Part shown: positions 50,162 through 59,696 of the stretch, piece by piece
How the letters are laid out: each line of letters starts with the position of its first letter
Numbering within the stretch: the stretch's first letter is position 1
From: Brachybacterium phenoliresistens
Lineage (GTDB): Bacteria; Actinomycetota; Actinomycetes; Actinomycetales; Dermabacteraceae
DNA length: 64,000 nucleotides
Direction of reading: 5' to 3'
Assembly: GCF_000576425.1 (NCBI RefSeq)
Contig: NZ_KK069992.1
Span: forward strand, 62,001-126,000
Program-made: the position numbers and the translations under genes
Notes under the pieces: generated by a model
The model's input: the letters and a program-made list of their open reading frames with translations, nothing else
The model's database searches: none
What the model was told of the DNA's origin: nothing

Positions 50162-51943
50162 TCAGCGGCCCTTCGAGGCCTCGCGGGCGGCCCGGCGCTC
50201 GGCCCGCACCGTCTGGTGACGTCCGTGCCAGGTGGCGGCGACGAATCCCGCGGCCGTCAGGAACCCGACGCCGAGGGCGACGACGAGGACCTGCCCCATG
50301 CGGCCCCACGCGGAATCCGAGTCCTCGGTGAAGGTGCTGATGAGCTTGACGATCCGCCCGTCGTCCTCGTCCTCGTCCTGCGTCCGGGACGCGCCGGTGT
50401 GCAGGGTCTCGGACTCCTCGGCCTGCGGCGCGCCGCGATCGGCCGTCTGGGACTGCTCAGGGGTCCGCGCTGCGGCCGATGCGCTCCGGTCGGTGCTCTC
50501 GTCCGTCGCCGGCGGGTCCTCGGGGACCGCCCCGGGCGGGAAGAAGGCTGCGGGCTCCGTCGGGGTCGAGGGCTGCTCGCTCGGGGTCGTCGGCTCCGGC
50601 GCAGCGGGAGCGCTCGTGGCGGCGGCGGAGCTCTCCGGATCCTCCGTCGGCGTGGTGGGCGACTCGCGGGGCGTCGACGGCTCCTCGGTGGGCGTCGTGG
50701 GCGCCGGGCTGGACGGCGTGGGCGACGTCGACGGGGTCGTGGGCGACGGGGCCGGGGTCGTGGGCGACGCGGTGGGCTCCGGCCCCGTCCCCTCGGACGA
50801 GTCGTCGGTCGGCGTCCCGGAGCCCTCCCCCTCGGTGGGTGCCTCGCTGCTGGGCTGCTCGGTGGGGGTTCCCGTGCTGGGGTCCCCGCTGCTGGGCTCC
50901 TCGGTCGGGGTCGGAGCGATGGTCCCCGGCGGGGCGATGCCGTCGTCGGGGTCGGGCGTCGGCTCGCAGCTCGGGTCGTCCGACGGGGTCGGCTCCGGCG
51001 ACGGTGACGCGGTGGGCGTCGCCGTGGGGGAGGTCGTCGTGGAATCGGGCTCGCTCGTCGTCCCGTCGCTCGGGGCGGGAGCCGGCTCGGGGTCGCAGGT
51101 CGGCGTCGGGGAGGGCGTCGGCGTGGGGGAGGCCGTCGGGGTGGCGGTCTCGGAGGGGGTTGCGGTCGGCGTCCCGGTCGGGGAGGGGGAGGCCGTCGGC
51201 GTCGTCGTGGACGATGCGGTCGTGGTGGTGGGGGCGGAGGGCGCGGCGCTCGTGGTCGTCGTCGGGTCGCCGGTGGCGGACTCCTCGGAGTCGGGCTGCG
51301 TCGAGGGCTCCTCGACGGGAGGGGAGACGGGATCGCTGGGCTGCGGATCCGAGATCGCGGAGTCCTCGACCGGCGTCGTCTCGGGATCGGGATCCTCGAC
51401 GGGCGTCGTCTCGGGATTCGGGTCCTCGGCAGGCGTGGTCTCCGGGTCCTCGACGGGCGTGGTCTCGGGATCGGGGTCCTCGACCGGGGCGCTGGTGGGC
51501 TCCTCCTCGGGGGGAGCGGCGGCGTCCTCCGTCACCTCCGCCGGGGGCGGATCCTCGGTGCTCTCGTCCGGGGCAGGGGCGTCCTCATCGGGCGCAGGGG
51601 TGTCCTCGTCGGGGACGGAGGTGTCCTCGTCGGGGACGGAGGTGTCCTCGTCGGGGACGGTCTCCTCGAACGGCGGCGCATCGGCCGCAGGCTCCACCGG
51701 CGCGCGCCGGTCCGCGGCAGGGACGTCCTCGGGGCTGCGCCCCTTCTCCGAGCTGCCCTGGTCATCGCCATGAGCGCCGCGGGTGATCTCGACCTCGAGG
51801 CCGTCATCGGCGGCATCGGCCGGGGCCTCGACGGTGGCGGGATCCGAGGGGGCGGGGGACTCCGCGGCGGCGGGAGCGAGGGGGAAGACGCTGGTCGCCA
51901 GGAGGGCGGCGACGGCCGCGCGTGCGCGCGCAGAGCTCCGCAT
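50162..51943 (-). CDS. Mucin-like Pro/Thr/Ser/Glu-rich surface protein
   Basis: 593 aa. Signal peptide in residues 1-27 (AAVAALLATSVFPLAPAAA). Residues 60-520 are low-complexity: VPDEDTS heptads, ETTPVEDPDP decads, then TPTASPTPTPSPT runs, with only two cysteines. A C-terminal membrane helix (VLVVALGVGFLTAAGFVAA, about 554-572) is followed by a basic tail, so it is membrane-anchored with a long extended, probably glycosylated stalk. No sortase motif and no recognised folded domain. ATG 51943 is supported by CAGGAGAGG. Role unknown: adhesion or wall spanning are guesses. Confidence 0.75.
   Translation of the reverse strand: MRSSARARAAVAALLATSVFPLAPAAAESPAPSDPATVEAPADAADDGLEVEITRGAHGDDQGSSEKGRSPEDVPAADRRAPVEPAADAPPFEETVPDEDTSVPDEDTSVPDEDTPAPDEDAPAPDESTEDPPPAEVTEDAAAPPEEEPTSAPVEDPDPETTPVEDPETTPAEDPNPETTPVEDPDPETTPVEDSAISDPQPSDPVSPPVEEPSTQPDSEESATGDPTTTTSAAPSAPTTTTASSTTTPTASPSPTGTPTATPSETATPTASPTPTPSPTPTCDPEPAPAPSDGTTSEPDSTTTSPTATPTASPSPEPTPSDDPSCEPTPDPDDGIAPPGTIAPTPTEEPSSGDPSTGTPTEQPSSEAPTEGEGSGTPTDDSSEGTGPEPTASPTTPAPSPTTPSTSPTPSSPAPTTPTEEPSTPRESPTTPTEDPESSAAATSAPAAPEPTTPSEQPSTPTEPAAFFPPGAVPEDPPATDESTDRSASAAARTPEQSQTADRGAPQAEESETLHTGASRTQDEDEDDGRIVKLISTFTEDSDSAWGRMGQVLVVALGVGFLTAAGFVAATWHGRHQTVRAERRAAREASKGR
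51340..51660 (-). repeat. Coding repeats in the mucin-like gene
   Basis: Units of 21 bp (GTCCTCGTCGGGGACGGAG-like, 51597-51660) encode VPDEDTS; longer units of about 24-33 bp (51360-51490) encode ETTPVEDPDP variants. All preserve the frame. Confidence 0.8.
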
Positions 51944-52121
51944 GTGCGTCCCCCTCTCCTGCGGTTCGCTGTTCCGGTCGTCCGATATCGGCTCCCGGGT
52001 GGTCGATCCCGGAGTCCGGTGCACGTTTCAGGATCCGCCGAAGCGGTGCACCCCGCAAGAAGGCGTGAAGGATCCCACCTCGCGGAGAGGCCGCCCGAGG
52101 GACGGCCAACGGCCCCCCACG

Positions 52122-52127
52122 ATAGCG
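52122..52127 (-). promoter_or_regulatory. Candidate -10 box of the mucin-like gene
   Basis: TATCGT on the minus strand (in CGCTATCGTGG) would give a leader of about 180 nt with GGATCC-flanked pairing. No known riboswitch was recognised in that leader. Confidence 0.35.
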
Positions 52128-52173
52128 GATGCGCCGCAGACCGAGGAGGGCCGATGGGGAAAGGAGAGGAACG

Positions 52174-53811
<1,638 letters not shown>

Positions 53812-53904
53812 GATCCGCACTCCCTTCATGGGAACGATGGTCCGGCCACTCTAGGTGGTCCCCGGGGCCGCTCCGACCGGGAGCCGGGAGATGAGACGTG
53901 CAGG

Positions 53905-54789
53905 TCAGGCGCGGCGCCCGCGCACCTTGGTCACGATGCCCACGATCAGCAGCACGAGGCCGACCAGACCGAGCAGCACGCCGCCGCCGATGCCGGCGAG
54001 CATCGGCCCGGCCATGCCGAAGATGCTGTACGGGCCGAGGTAGGCGGCATCGGCCGTGGTGCCGGTGCAGGTGATGGTCATGCGGGTGTCGCCCTGCGCG
54101 ACCGCGCCGAGCACCTGGTGGTACGTGCTGCCGTCGCCGAACTGGACGGTGCTGGACTGGGGGACGACGGTGACCGTCCCGCCCTCGCCCTCGGCCGTGC
54201 ACTCCGCGGTGGCGGCATCGGCCTCGGGGACGTAGACGATGACCATGGAGTTGCTGGGGACCTCGACCGTGGCCGTGGATCCGGGCATCACCGTCGGCCC
54301 GGCGACCGCGTCGCCCACGAGATGGTTCACCGAGAGCACCAGGCCGATCACGAGCGCCGCCGGCGCGAGCACCAGCAGCATGACCAGTCCCAGGACCAGC
54401 GGGATCGTGCCGCGCCCGCGGCGACGTCCCGGATCGACGGACGCGGGGCCCTGCGGACCTGACTGCGCCGACCCGGCCTGCCAGCTCGGGGCGGAGGGTC
54501 CCTGGCCGTACGGGCCGGCGGGGTCTCCGGCCGGCCCCGGGGTGTGGCCGGCGTGCCCGGCCGGCTGCGCCGACGGCTGGCCCCAGGCGCCGGAGGAGGC
54601 CGGGGCCGCCGCCGGTCCGGACCCCGCCGGCGGCATCGATCCGGCGGGAGGGTGCTGCGCCCAGCCGGCGTCCGAGGAGGGGGCCTGCGAGTCGGGCGGA
54701 GCCTCGCCCGGCCCGGGGGGAGAGGCGGGCAGGCCGTAGACGGGGCGCGGGCGCCGAGGGCTCGGCGTGAGGCCATCCTGCTCGGACAT
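53905..54789 (-). CDS. Membrane protein with Pro/Gly/Ala-rich N-terminus, unknown function
   Basis: 294 aa. Residues 1-125 are a disordered Pro/Ser/Gly-rich cytoplasmic region. Two hydrophobic segments (about 128-152 and 260-288) flank an extracytoplasmic beta-rich domain (about 160-250) with two cysteines (TAECTAEG and TITCTGT) likely disulfide-bonded. The layout is common in actinobacterial proteins of unknown function. RBS GAAGGAG; a TATCCT box (54882-54877, minus strand) is a plausible promoter. Confidence 0.75.
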   Translation of the reverse strand: MSEQDGLTPSPRRPRPVYGLPASPPGPGEAPPDSQAPSSDAGWAQHPPAGSMPPAGSGPAAAPASSGAWGQPSAQPAGHAGHTPGPAGDPAGPYGQGPSAPSWQAGSAQSGPQGPASVDPGRRRGRGTIPLVLGLVMLLVLAPAALVIGLVLSVNHLVGDAVAGPTVMPGSTATVEVPSNSMVIVYVPEADAATAECTAEGEGGTVTVVPQSSTVQFGDGSTYHQVLGAVAQGDTRMTITCTGTTADAAYLGPYSIFGMAGPMLAGIGGGVLLGLVGLVLLIVGIVTKVRGRRA

Positions 54790-54940
54790 CGGGTCTCCTT
54801 CGCGGCGGCGGTTCGCGCCCGGCGCCGCGGTCGACGGTCGGGAGGGCGCTGTCCGGATTCCCGGGAGCGCCGGGCCAGGATAGCGACGCCGCCCGGGAGT
54901 CCGCCGAGCGCCGCCTCGCGACCCGGCCGGGGCCGGTCCC

Positions 54941-55963
54941 TCAGATGCCGATGCTGGTCTGGGCGAGGCGGGCGATGATGAGCCCCATCCCGAAGCAGGC
55001 GAAGGGCGTGGCCAGCCAGACGGCGAGGATCCGCCGCACGACCGGCAGCCGCAGCGCCCGCGGCCCCCGCGCCAGCCCCGCCCCCATGATCCCCGCCGCG
55101 ATGGAGTGGGAGGAGGAGACGGGCAGGCCCATGCCCAGGGAGACGAGGCCCATCAGGGTCGCGGTGGCGGCCTCCGCGGAGAAGCCCTGCGGCGTGGTCA
55201 GGTCGGTCAGGCGCGAGCCCAGGGTGCGGATGATCCGGTGGCCGCCCATGAGCGTGCCCAGCGCGATCGCGATGGCCACGGTGTACGGGGCGGAGGCCAG
55301 CACGGCGCCGGGCATCGGGGAGGTCGTCGCGACGGCCACGATCACCGCCATCGGGATCAGGGCGTCCTGCAGGCCGTGGGCGGTGGCGACCAGCCCTGCC
55401 GAGACGGTCTGCGCGAACCGCAGGTGGCCGCTGCGCAGTCGGTCGCTGGTGAGCATCCGCGAGATGAGCTGCATCGTCGCGTAGGCGGCCGCCGCCCCCA
55501 GCAGCGGCGCGAAGGCGGTCGGCAGCAGCGAGCTGCGGGCGATGGTGGGCCAGTCCGCGTCCCAGCCCAGCACGAGGGACGCGCCCCCGACCCCGGCGAA
55601 CAGGGCGTGCCAGCTCGAGGAGGGCATGCCCATCCACCAGGTGATCAGATCCCACAGGATCGTCACGAGGACGCCGGCGAGGATGATCCACAGGAGCACC
55701 GGGCCGGGGGTGTCGACCCCCGCGGTGATATGGCCCAGGCCCATGCGTTCGAAGGCCCAGGTGGACGAGATCGTCACCAGGCCGATCCCGAGCAGCGCCC
55801 CGAACAGGTTCAGCAGCGCCGCCATCCCCAGCGCCGTGCGCTCCCGCAGGGCGCGGGTGGTGATCGTGGTGGACACGGCGTTGGAGGCGTCGTGGAATCC
55901 GTTGACGTAGGCGAGCAGCACGGCCAGCAGCGTGATCACCGCGGCGAGGGGCTCGACGGCCAT
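54941..55963 (-). CDS. pitA: Low-affinity inorganic phosphate transporter (Pit family)
   Basis: 340 aa, ten or so membrane helices. The two PHO4 repeats are seen as YVNGFHDASNAVSTTITTRAL (about residues 18-38) and QTVSAGLVATAHGLQDA (about 188-204), with GMPSSSWHALFAG and GLPVSSSHSIAAGIMGAG after each. Imports phosphate-metal complexes driven by protons. ATG 55963 lies 2 nt after the stop of the DUF47 gene, the standard pit accessory partner. Confidence 0.9.
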   Translation of the reverse strand: MAVEPLAAVITLLAVLLAYVNGFHDASNAVSTTITTRALRERTALGMAALLNLFGALLGIGLVTISSTWAFERMGLGHITAGVDTPGPVLLWIILAGVLVTILWDLITWWMGMPSSSWHALFAGVGGASLVLGWDADWPTIARSSLLPTAFAPLLGAAAAYATMQLISRMLTSDRLRSGHLRFAQTVSAGLVATAHGLQDALIPMAVIVAVATTSPMPGAVLASAPYTVAIAIALGTLMGGHRIIRTLGSRLTDLTTPQGFSAEAATATLMGLVSLGMGLPVSSSHSIAAGIMGAGLARGPRALRLPVVRRILAVWLATPFACFGMGLIIARLAQTSIGI

Positions 55964-55965
55964 CC

Positions 55966-56586
55966 TCAGGTGTCCTTGATGCGCAGGAGGTCGGCCTGTC
56001 GGGCCGCCCGGTCCAGCAGGGCCAGCAGCTCCAGCATCCCCTGGGCGACATCGCGGCCGCGCAGCAGGTCCGCGGCGGAGCCGCCCCGGGTGTAGAGCTC
56101 GGCGATGGACCGCTCGACGAGGCGGTCCCCGTGGCGGCGCAGCCGGCGCATCTCGCGGTGGTACTCGCCGAGGCCGCGCAGGTCCGGCAGCGTCCAGCCC
56201 GCCTCGACCGTGAGGTCCGCGGCCCGCTCGACGACCTGGGCGGCCTCGAGCATCGGGGTGGAGATGCGGCCCAGGGAGAAGGACACGGTCAGCTCCGCGA
56301 TCCGTTCCATGCGGTCGGTCGCATCGGCCATCGACAGCGCGAACTCGTAGAGGACCTCCGCCTCGAAGGGCGTGATCAGCGATTCGGCCAGGCGGTTCCC
56401 GATGCGCGCGGTGAGCTCCGAGGCGCGGGTGGCGTTCTCGTGCAGGGCCGGCAGGGCGCGGGAGCGGTCGCGCGAGGGCTGTCCGAGGGTGCGGGAGAGG
56501 AGCTCTGCGCTGCCGGCGAGGAGCTGGGCGAGGTCCGTCAGCAGGCTGTGGAGGGGACGCTCGAACTGCCGTGGGAAGAGACGCAC
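55966..56586 (-). CDS. DUF47 / PhoU-like Pit accessory protein
   Basis: 206 aa all-helical protein, the usual DUF47 length. N-terminal RLFPRQFERPLHSLLTDLAQLL and ITPFEAEVLYEFALSMADATDRMERI (with the ITPFEREDI-like metal site partly changed) fit the family. Thought to regulate the neighbouring Pit transporter. I choose GTG 56586, preceded closely by GGAGGG; the longer open frame to 56802 has poor codon bias. A TACGAT box near 56766 (minus strand) may be the operon promoter with a leader of about 170 nt. Confidence 0.83.
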   Translation of the reverse strand: MRLFPRQFERPLHSLLTDLAQLLAGSAELLSRTLGQPSRDRSRALPALHENATRASELTARIGNRLAESLITPFEAEVLYEFALSMADATDRMERIAELTVSFSLGRISTPMLEAAQVVERAADLTVEAGWTLPDLRGLGEYHREMRRLRRHGDRLVERSIAELYTRGGSAADLLRGRDVAQGMLELLALLDRAARQADLLRIKDT

Positions 56587-56863
56587 CAGCCCTCCGTATG
56601 CGAGGCCCCGCGGGACGTGCCGCCCGGGGAGGGCGACGGGAGAGGCCCCGGGGCGGACGAGAAGCAGACGCGCCGGACCGGGATGCGCCTGTCGGCGCGA
56701 AGGCCGCTCGAAGCGGCAAATGTTGGAGCCCGGGGCAACCGCGGCCCGGCGCACGATCCATCGTAGAGCACTCGATCGGATCGCGGGGCCGGTCTGCCCC
56801 ACGTGTGGGGAAGATCCTGCATGATCCGACGTCAGGGCCGCTTTCGGAGTGGGCGGCGGGATC

Positions 56864-57490
56864 TCAGTCCAGGGTGCCGTGGCGGGCGGCGTGGCCGGCG
56901 GCGGCGAGCTCCTCGCCGGTGGTGAGCAGGCGCTCGGCCTGGACCGTGAGCTCGCGCTGCGCGGCCTCGGTGGACTCGGAGTCGGCCAGATGCGCCGTGC
57001 CGTGCGCGGCGATCACCGCCACCGCCCCGGCGCGGGCCAGCGCCACGGACAGGTCTCCGGTGAAGGCGCCGCGCAGGATCAGGTCCATGGCGCTGCGGGT
57101 CTGCTCGAGGCTCGGCGGCTCCTCGAGGCCGGCGAGGTAGCGCAGCCCGGGCACCGTCCGGGAGCCCTCGCGGTACCGCAGGGTGACCTCCTCCGTCTGT
57201 CGCTGCACCCAGGTGTGCAGGACGTAGAGGCGCCACAGCGCCCCGGGCAGCGAGGTCGCGGGGGCTGCGGACCACAGGGTCGCGAGGTCCCCGAGGCCCT
57301 CGCGCTCGACGAGGGTGAGCACGCGCTGGACGACGTCCTCGTCGGCGCTGTGGAAGACGCCGTGCAGCAGCGCCTCGGCGCTCTGGTGGGCGAGATCCGC
57401 GGTCTGGGCGGGGTCGGGCGCCCCGGGGATCGCATCGGCCACCGACGGGTACAGCGGGGCAGGGCGGCGGAACGACGGGGTCGGACTCAT
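56864..57490 (-). CDS. Conserved actinobacterial protein, unknown function
   Basis: 208 aa, predicted mostly helical and cytoplasmic. Recognisable conserved-looking blocks are SAEALLHGVFHSADEDVV, LATLWSAAPATSLPGALWRLYVLHTW and LILRGAFTGDLSVALARAGAVAV. I recall similar proteins across actinobacteria, without a known role. Start ATG 57490 lies 7 nt after TACAGT, a leaderless promoter, and it is divergent from the PH-domain gene. Confidence 0.7.
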   Translation of the reverse strand: MSPTPSFRRPAPLYPSVADAIPGAPDPAQTADLAHQSAEALLHGVFHSADEDVVQRVLTLVEREGLGDLATLWSAAPATSLPGALWRLYVLHTWVQRQTEEVTLRYREGSRTVPGLRYLAGLEEPPSLEQTRSAMDLILRGAFTGDLSVALARAGAVAVIAAHGTAHLADSESTEAAQRELTVQAERLLTTGEELAAAGHAARHGTLD

Positions 57491-57545
57491 GCACGGCACT
57501 GTACGCGCCGGGACTGGGCGGGCCGGGGCCGACTACGGTGATGCC
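57491..57545. promoter_or_regulatory. Divergent leaderless promoters
   Basis: Leftward TACAGT (57503-57498) 7 nt before ATG 57490; rightward TACGGT (57534-57539) 6 nt before ATG 57546. The whole control region is only 55 nt. Confidence 0.6.
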
Positions 57546-58244
57546 ATGACGATCCCTCGGCGGCTGGACCCGGACACCGGGCCGCCGCGCGCCCTGCCGG
57601 ACTTCCGGCGCTCCGCGGGAACCATCGAGCGCATGCTGAGGGCCCTGGACCATGGGCCGGAGCTGAGCACCCAGGAGCGCCCGGCGGTCCCCGGCGCCTC
57701 CGGCACGGGGCGCGGACCGGTGCGGGTGACGACCTCGCGGATCGTCGTGCGCTCGGCGCTGCTGCGCACCGCGATCGCCGCGCTGTGGCTGTGGGCCGCG
57801 CTGGTGCCCGGCGTGCTGGGCCTCCTGCTGCTGATGCGGGTCCCCGCCGGGCACGCGCCCGATGTGGCCGTGGTCGTGGTGGTCGCGGGGCTGGGGCTCG
57901 GCACCCTGGTGCTGCTGCTGGCCGCGCTGCGCTGGGGCGTGCTGGCCCTGGCCGCGGTGCGCTCCCGCCTGGAACGGGATTCCGAGGCCGTGACCGTGTT
58001 CGGGGCGTTCGGCTCGCGCCGGGTGCCGTGGCGCGACATCGCGGGCGTGGACAGCCGCGCCGTGCACCCCGTGCACGGGGTGAGCGCGGCGCTGGTGCTG
58101 CGCGGCGGCGGGCGCGTGGTGATGCCGCTGTTCGACCGTCCGGTGTGGACCTATGCGCAGCCGTCCCGCCGGGAGATCCGTGAGCTGCGCGCGGAGATCG
58201 TGCGACGTGCCGGGAAGGACGGTGGGCGGGCATGGAAGCCCTGA
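57546..58244 (+). CDS. Membrane protein with bacterial PH-like domain
   Basis: 232 aa. Hydrophilic N-terminus (1-75), two adjacent membrane helices (about 80-140: ALWLWAALVPGVLGLLLLM and LGLGTLVLLLAALRWG), then a C-terminal PH-like domain (about 150-215: AVTVFGAFGSRRVPWRDIAGVD, ALVLRGGGRVVMPL). Similar two-helix PH proteins are common in actinobacteria; role unknown. Overlaps the next gene by 13 nt, implying one operon. Confidence 0.8.
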   Translation: MTIPRRLDPDTGPPRALPDFRRSAGTIERMLRALDHGPELSTQERPAVPGASGTGRGPVRVTTSRIVVRSALLRTAIAALWLWAALVPGVLGLLLLMRVPAGHAPDVAVVVVVAGLGLGTLVLLLAALRWGVLALAAVRSRLERDSEAVTVFGAFGSRRVPWRDIAGVDSRAVHPVHGVSAALVLRGGGRVVMPLFDRPVWTYAQPSRREIRELRAEIVRRAGKDGGRAWKP

Positions 58245-58828
58245 TGATGACGCTCGGATCGGGATGGGTCAGCGGGGTGCGGCCCTACTTCATGATCTTC
58301 CTGCTGGGGCTGTCGGGACGCCTCTTCGGGATCGAGGAGGTGCCGGCGGTCCTGCAGCGCACCGACCTGCTGGTGATCGCCGGGATCCTGCTGGTGGTCG
58401 ACTTCGCCGCCGACAAGATCGCCTACTTCGACTCGTTCTGGGATGCCCTGCACACCGTGGTGCGCCCCATCGCGGGCGGCGCCATCGGCTACCTCCTGGG
58501 CGGCGAGACCAGCACCACCGCCGCGATCGTGATGGCGGTGCTCGGCGCGGCGGCGGCCTTCGGCGCGCACACCGCGAAGTCGACCGCCCGGGCCGCCGTG
58601 AACGTGTCCCCGGAGCCGGTCTCCAACGCCCTGGTCTCCGCCGGCGAGGACGCCGCCGTCCTGCTCATGGGCGTGCTGGCGGTCGCGCTGCCGGCGCTCG
58701 CCGCGGTGCTGGCGCTGCTCCTGCTCGCCGCCGGGCTCTACCTCGCCCACCGGCTGCATCGCTCGTTCCGCAACCTCCGCGCGCGCCTGCGCGAGGCCCG
58801 CGCCCGCCACGCCCCCGTCCCGGAGTGA
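58232..58828 (+). CDS. DUF4126 membrane protein
   Basis: 198 aa, about five hydrophobic segments. Family landmarks: SGVRPYFMIFLLGLSGRLFG (residues 14-33), VVDFAADKIAYFDSFWDALHTVVRP (about 55-79) and AKSTARAAVNVSPEPVSN (about 112-129). Transporter-like but uncharacterised. C-terminus Arg/Ala-rich. Co-translated with the PH-domain gene. Confidence 0.82.
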   Translation: MEALMMTLGSGWVSGVRPYFMIFLLGLSGRLFGIEEVPAVLQRTDLLVIAGILLVVDFAADKIAYFDSFWDALHTVVRPIAGGAIGYLLGGETSTTAAIVMAVLGAAAAFGAHTAKSTARAAVNVSPEPVSNALVSAGEDAAVLLMGVLAVALPALAAVLALLLLAAGLYLAHRLHRSFRNLRARLREARARHAPVPE

Positions 58829-58867
58829 GCCGGCCCCGCGGGGCGCGGAGCGGTGAGCCTTCCTGCG

Positions 58868-58888
58868 GGACCGGCCGGAAGCCGGTCC
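58868..58888. terminator. Bidirectional hairpin terminator
   Basis: GGACCGGC (58868-58875) pairs with GCCGGTCC (58881-58888) around a 5-nt loop, between the convergent DUF4126 gene and the following leftward gene. Confidence 0.6.
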
Positions 58889-58894
58889 GGCCGG

Positions 58895-59590
58895 TCAGGC
58901 GTGCGGGGCGGCGCTGACGCCGTCGGCCCAGAGCTCGGCGACCACCGGCAGGACCTGCTCGGAGCTGATGTCCGAGACCTGCAGGACGTCCTCCTCGGTG
59001 AGGGGCTCGTGCCCCACCTTCCAGGCGCCGTCGTCCTCGACGTGCAGCATGAGCTGCGTGGTGGTGGCCGGGTCGCCCGCGTCGCAGCGGCGCAGGGAGA
59101 CGGTGTTCCCGGGCGCCTGGGCGAGGAAGGCCCGGGCGATGTCGGTGACGGCCTGCGGCACCTGGTCCGGCGAGGCGAGGGCCGTGACCAGGAAGGTGTC
59201 CAGCTCGTCCTGGGTGAGCATGAGGACGGACTGCTCGGCGGCGACGAGGAAGGCCATGCGCATCGCCCCGCCCTGCGCCAGGGCCATGCCCAGCCAGCGG
59301 TTCGCGCTGGTGAGCGTGCCGGCGACGATCTGGCCCTCGCGGCCCAGCAGCCACTGGCCGTCGGCCGACTGCTCGACCTTGCCGCGGGCGCGCAGCCCGG
59401 CGGCGACCGCCGCGGAGACGAAGTCGGCCGCCTGCTCGGGAGCGCTGCGGATCCCGATCTGCTCGCGGGTGATCTCCGCGGCCTCGGTGCGGCGCAGGTT
59501 CAGCATGAAGTCGATCTCGTAGGCGGTGTAGATCGTCTGCGTCTCGTCCGCGCTGCTCGCGGCGGCGCCCGGATCGGCGTTCTCGGTCAT
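58895..59590 (-). CDS. Protein of unknown function
   Basis: 231 aa, soluble, acidic, no signal peptide. Visible blocks are TAYEIDFMLNLRRTEAAEITREQIGI, QWLLGREGQIVAGTL and SDISSEQVLPVVAELWADGV. The mix of helices and a terminal strand pattern does not match a family I can name. ATG 59590 follows GAGGTGACC closely. Codon use is normal for the window, so it is a resident gene. Confidence 0.65.
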   Translation of the reverse strand: MTENADPGAAASSADETQTIYTAYEIDFMLNLRRTEAAEITREQIGIRSAPEQAADFVSAAVAAGLRARGKVEQSADGQWLLGREGQIVAGTLTSANRWLGMALAQGGAMRMAFLVAAEQSVLMLTQDELDTFLVTALASPDQVPQAVTDIARAFLAQAPGNTVSLRRCDAGDPATTTQLMLHVEDDGAWKVGHEPLTEEDVLQVSDISSEQVLPVVAELWADGVSAAPHA

Positions 59591-59696
59591 GGTCACCTCA
59601 CGGTCGTGCACGGATGGGCCTGGACGGCACCGGGAGCCTCGAGCATGTCAGAGATGCCCGAGCCGTGCACCCGGCGCCGATGGGGAGAAGTCCCCA

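Noticed and set aside
51944-52173. Possible riboswitch (for example c-di-AMP type) before the mucin-like gene
   Set aside because: The leader can pair with itself, but conserved core sequences of known classes are not present.
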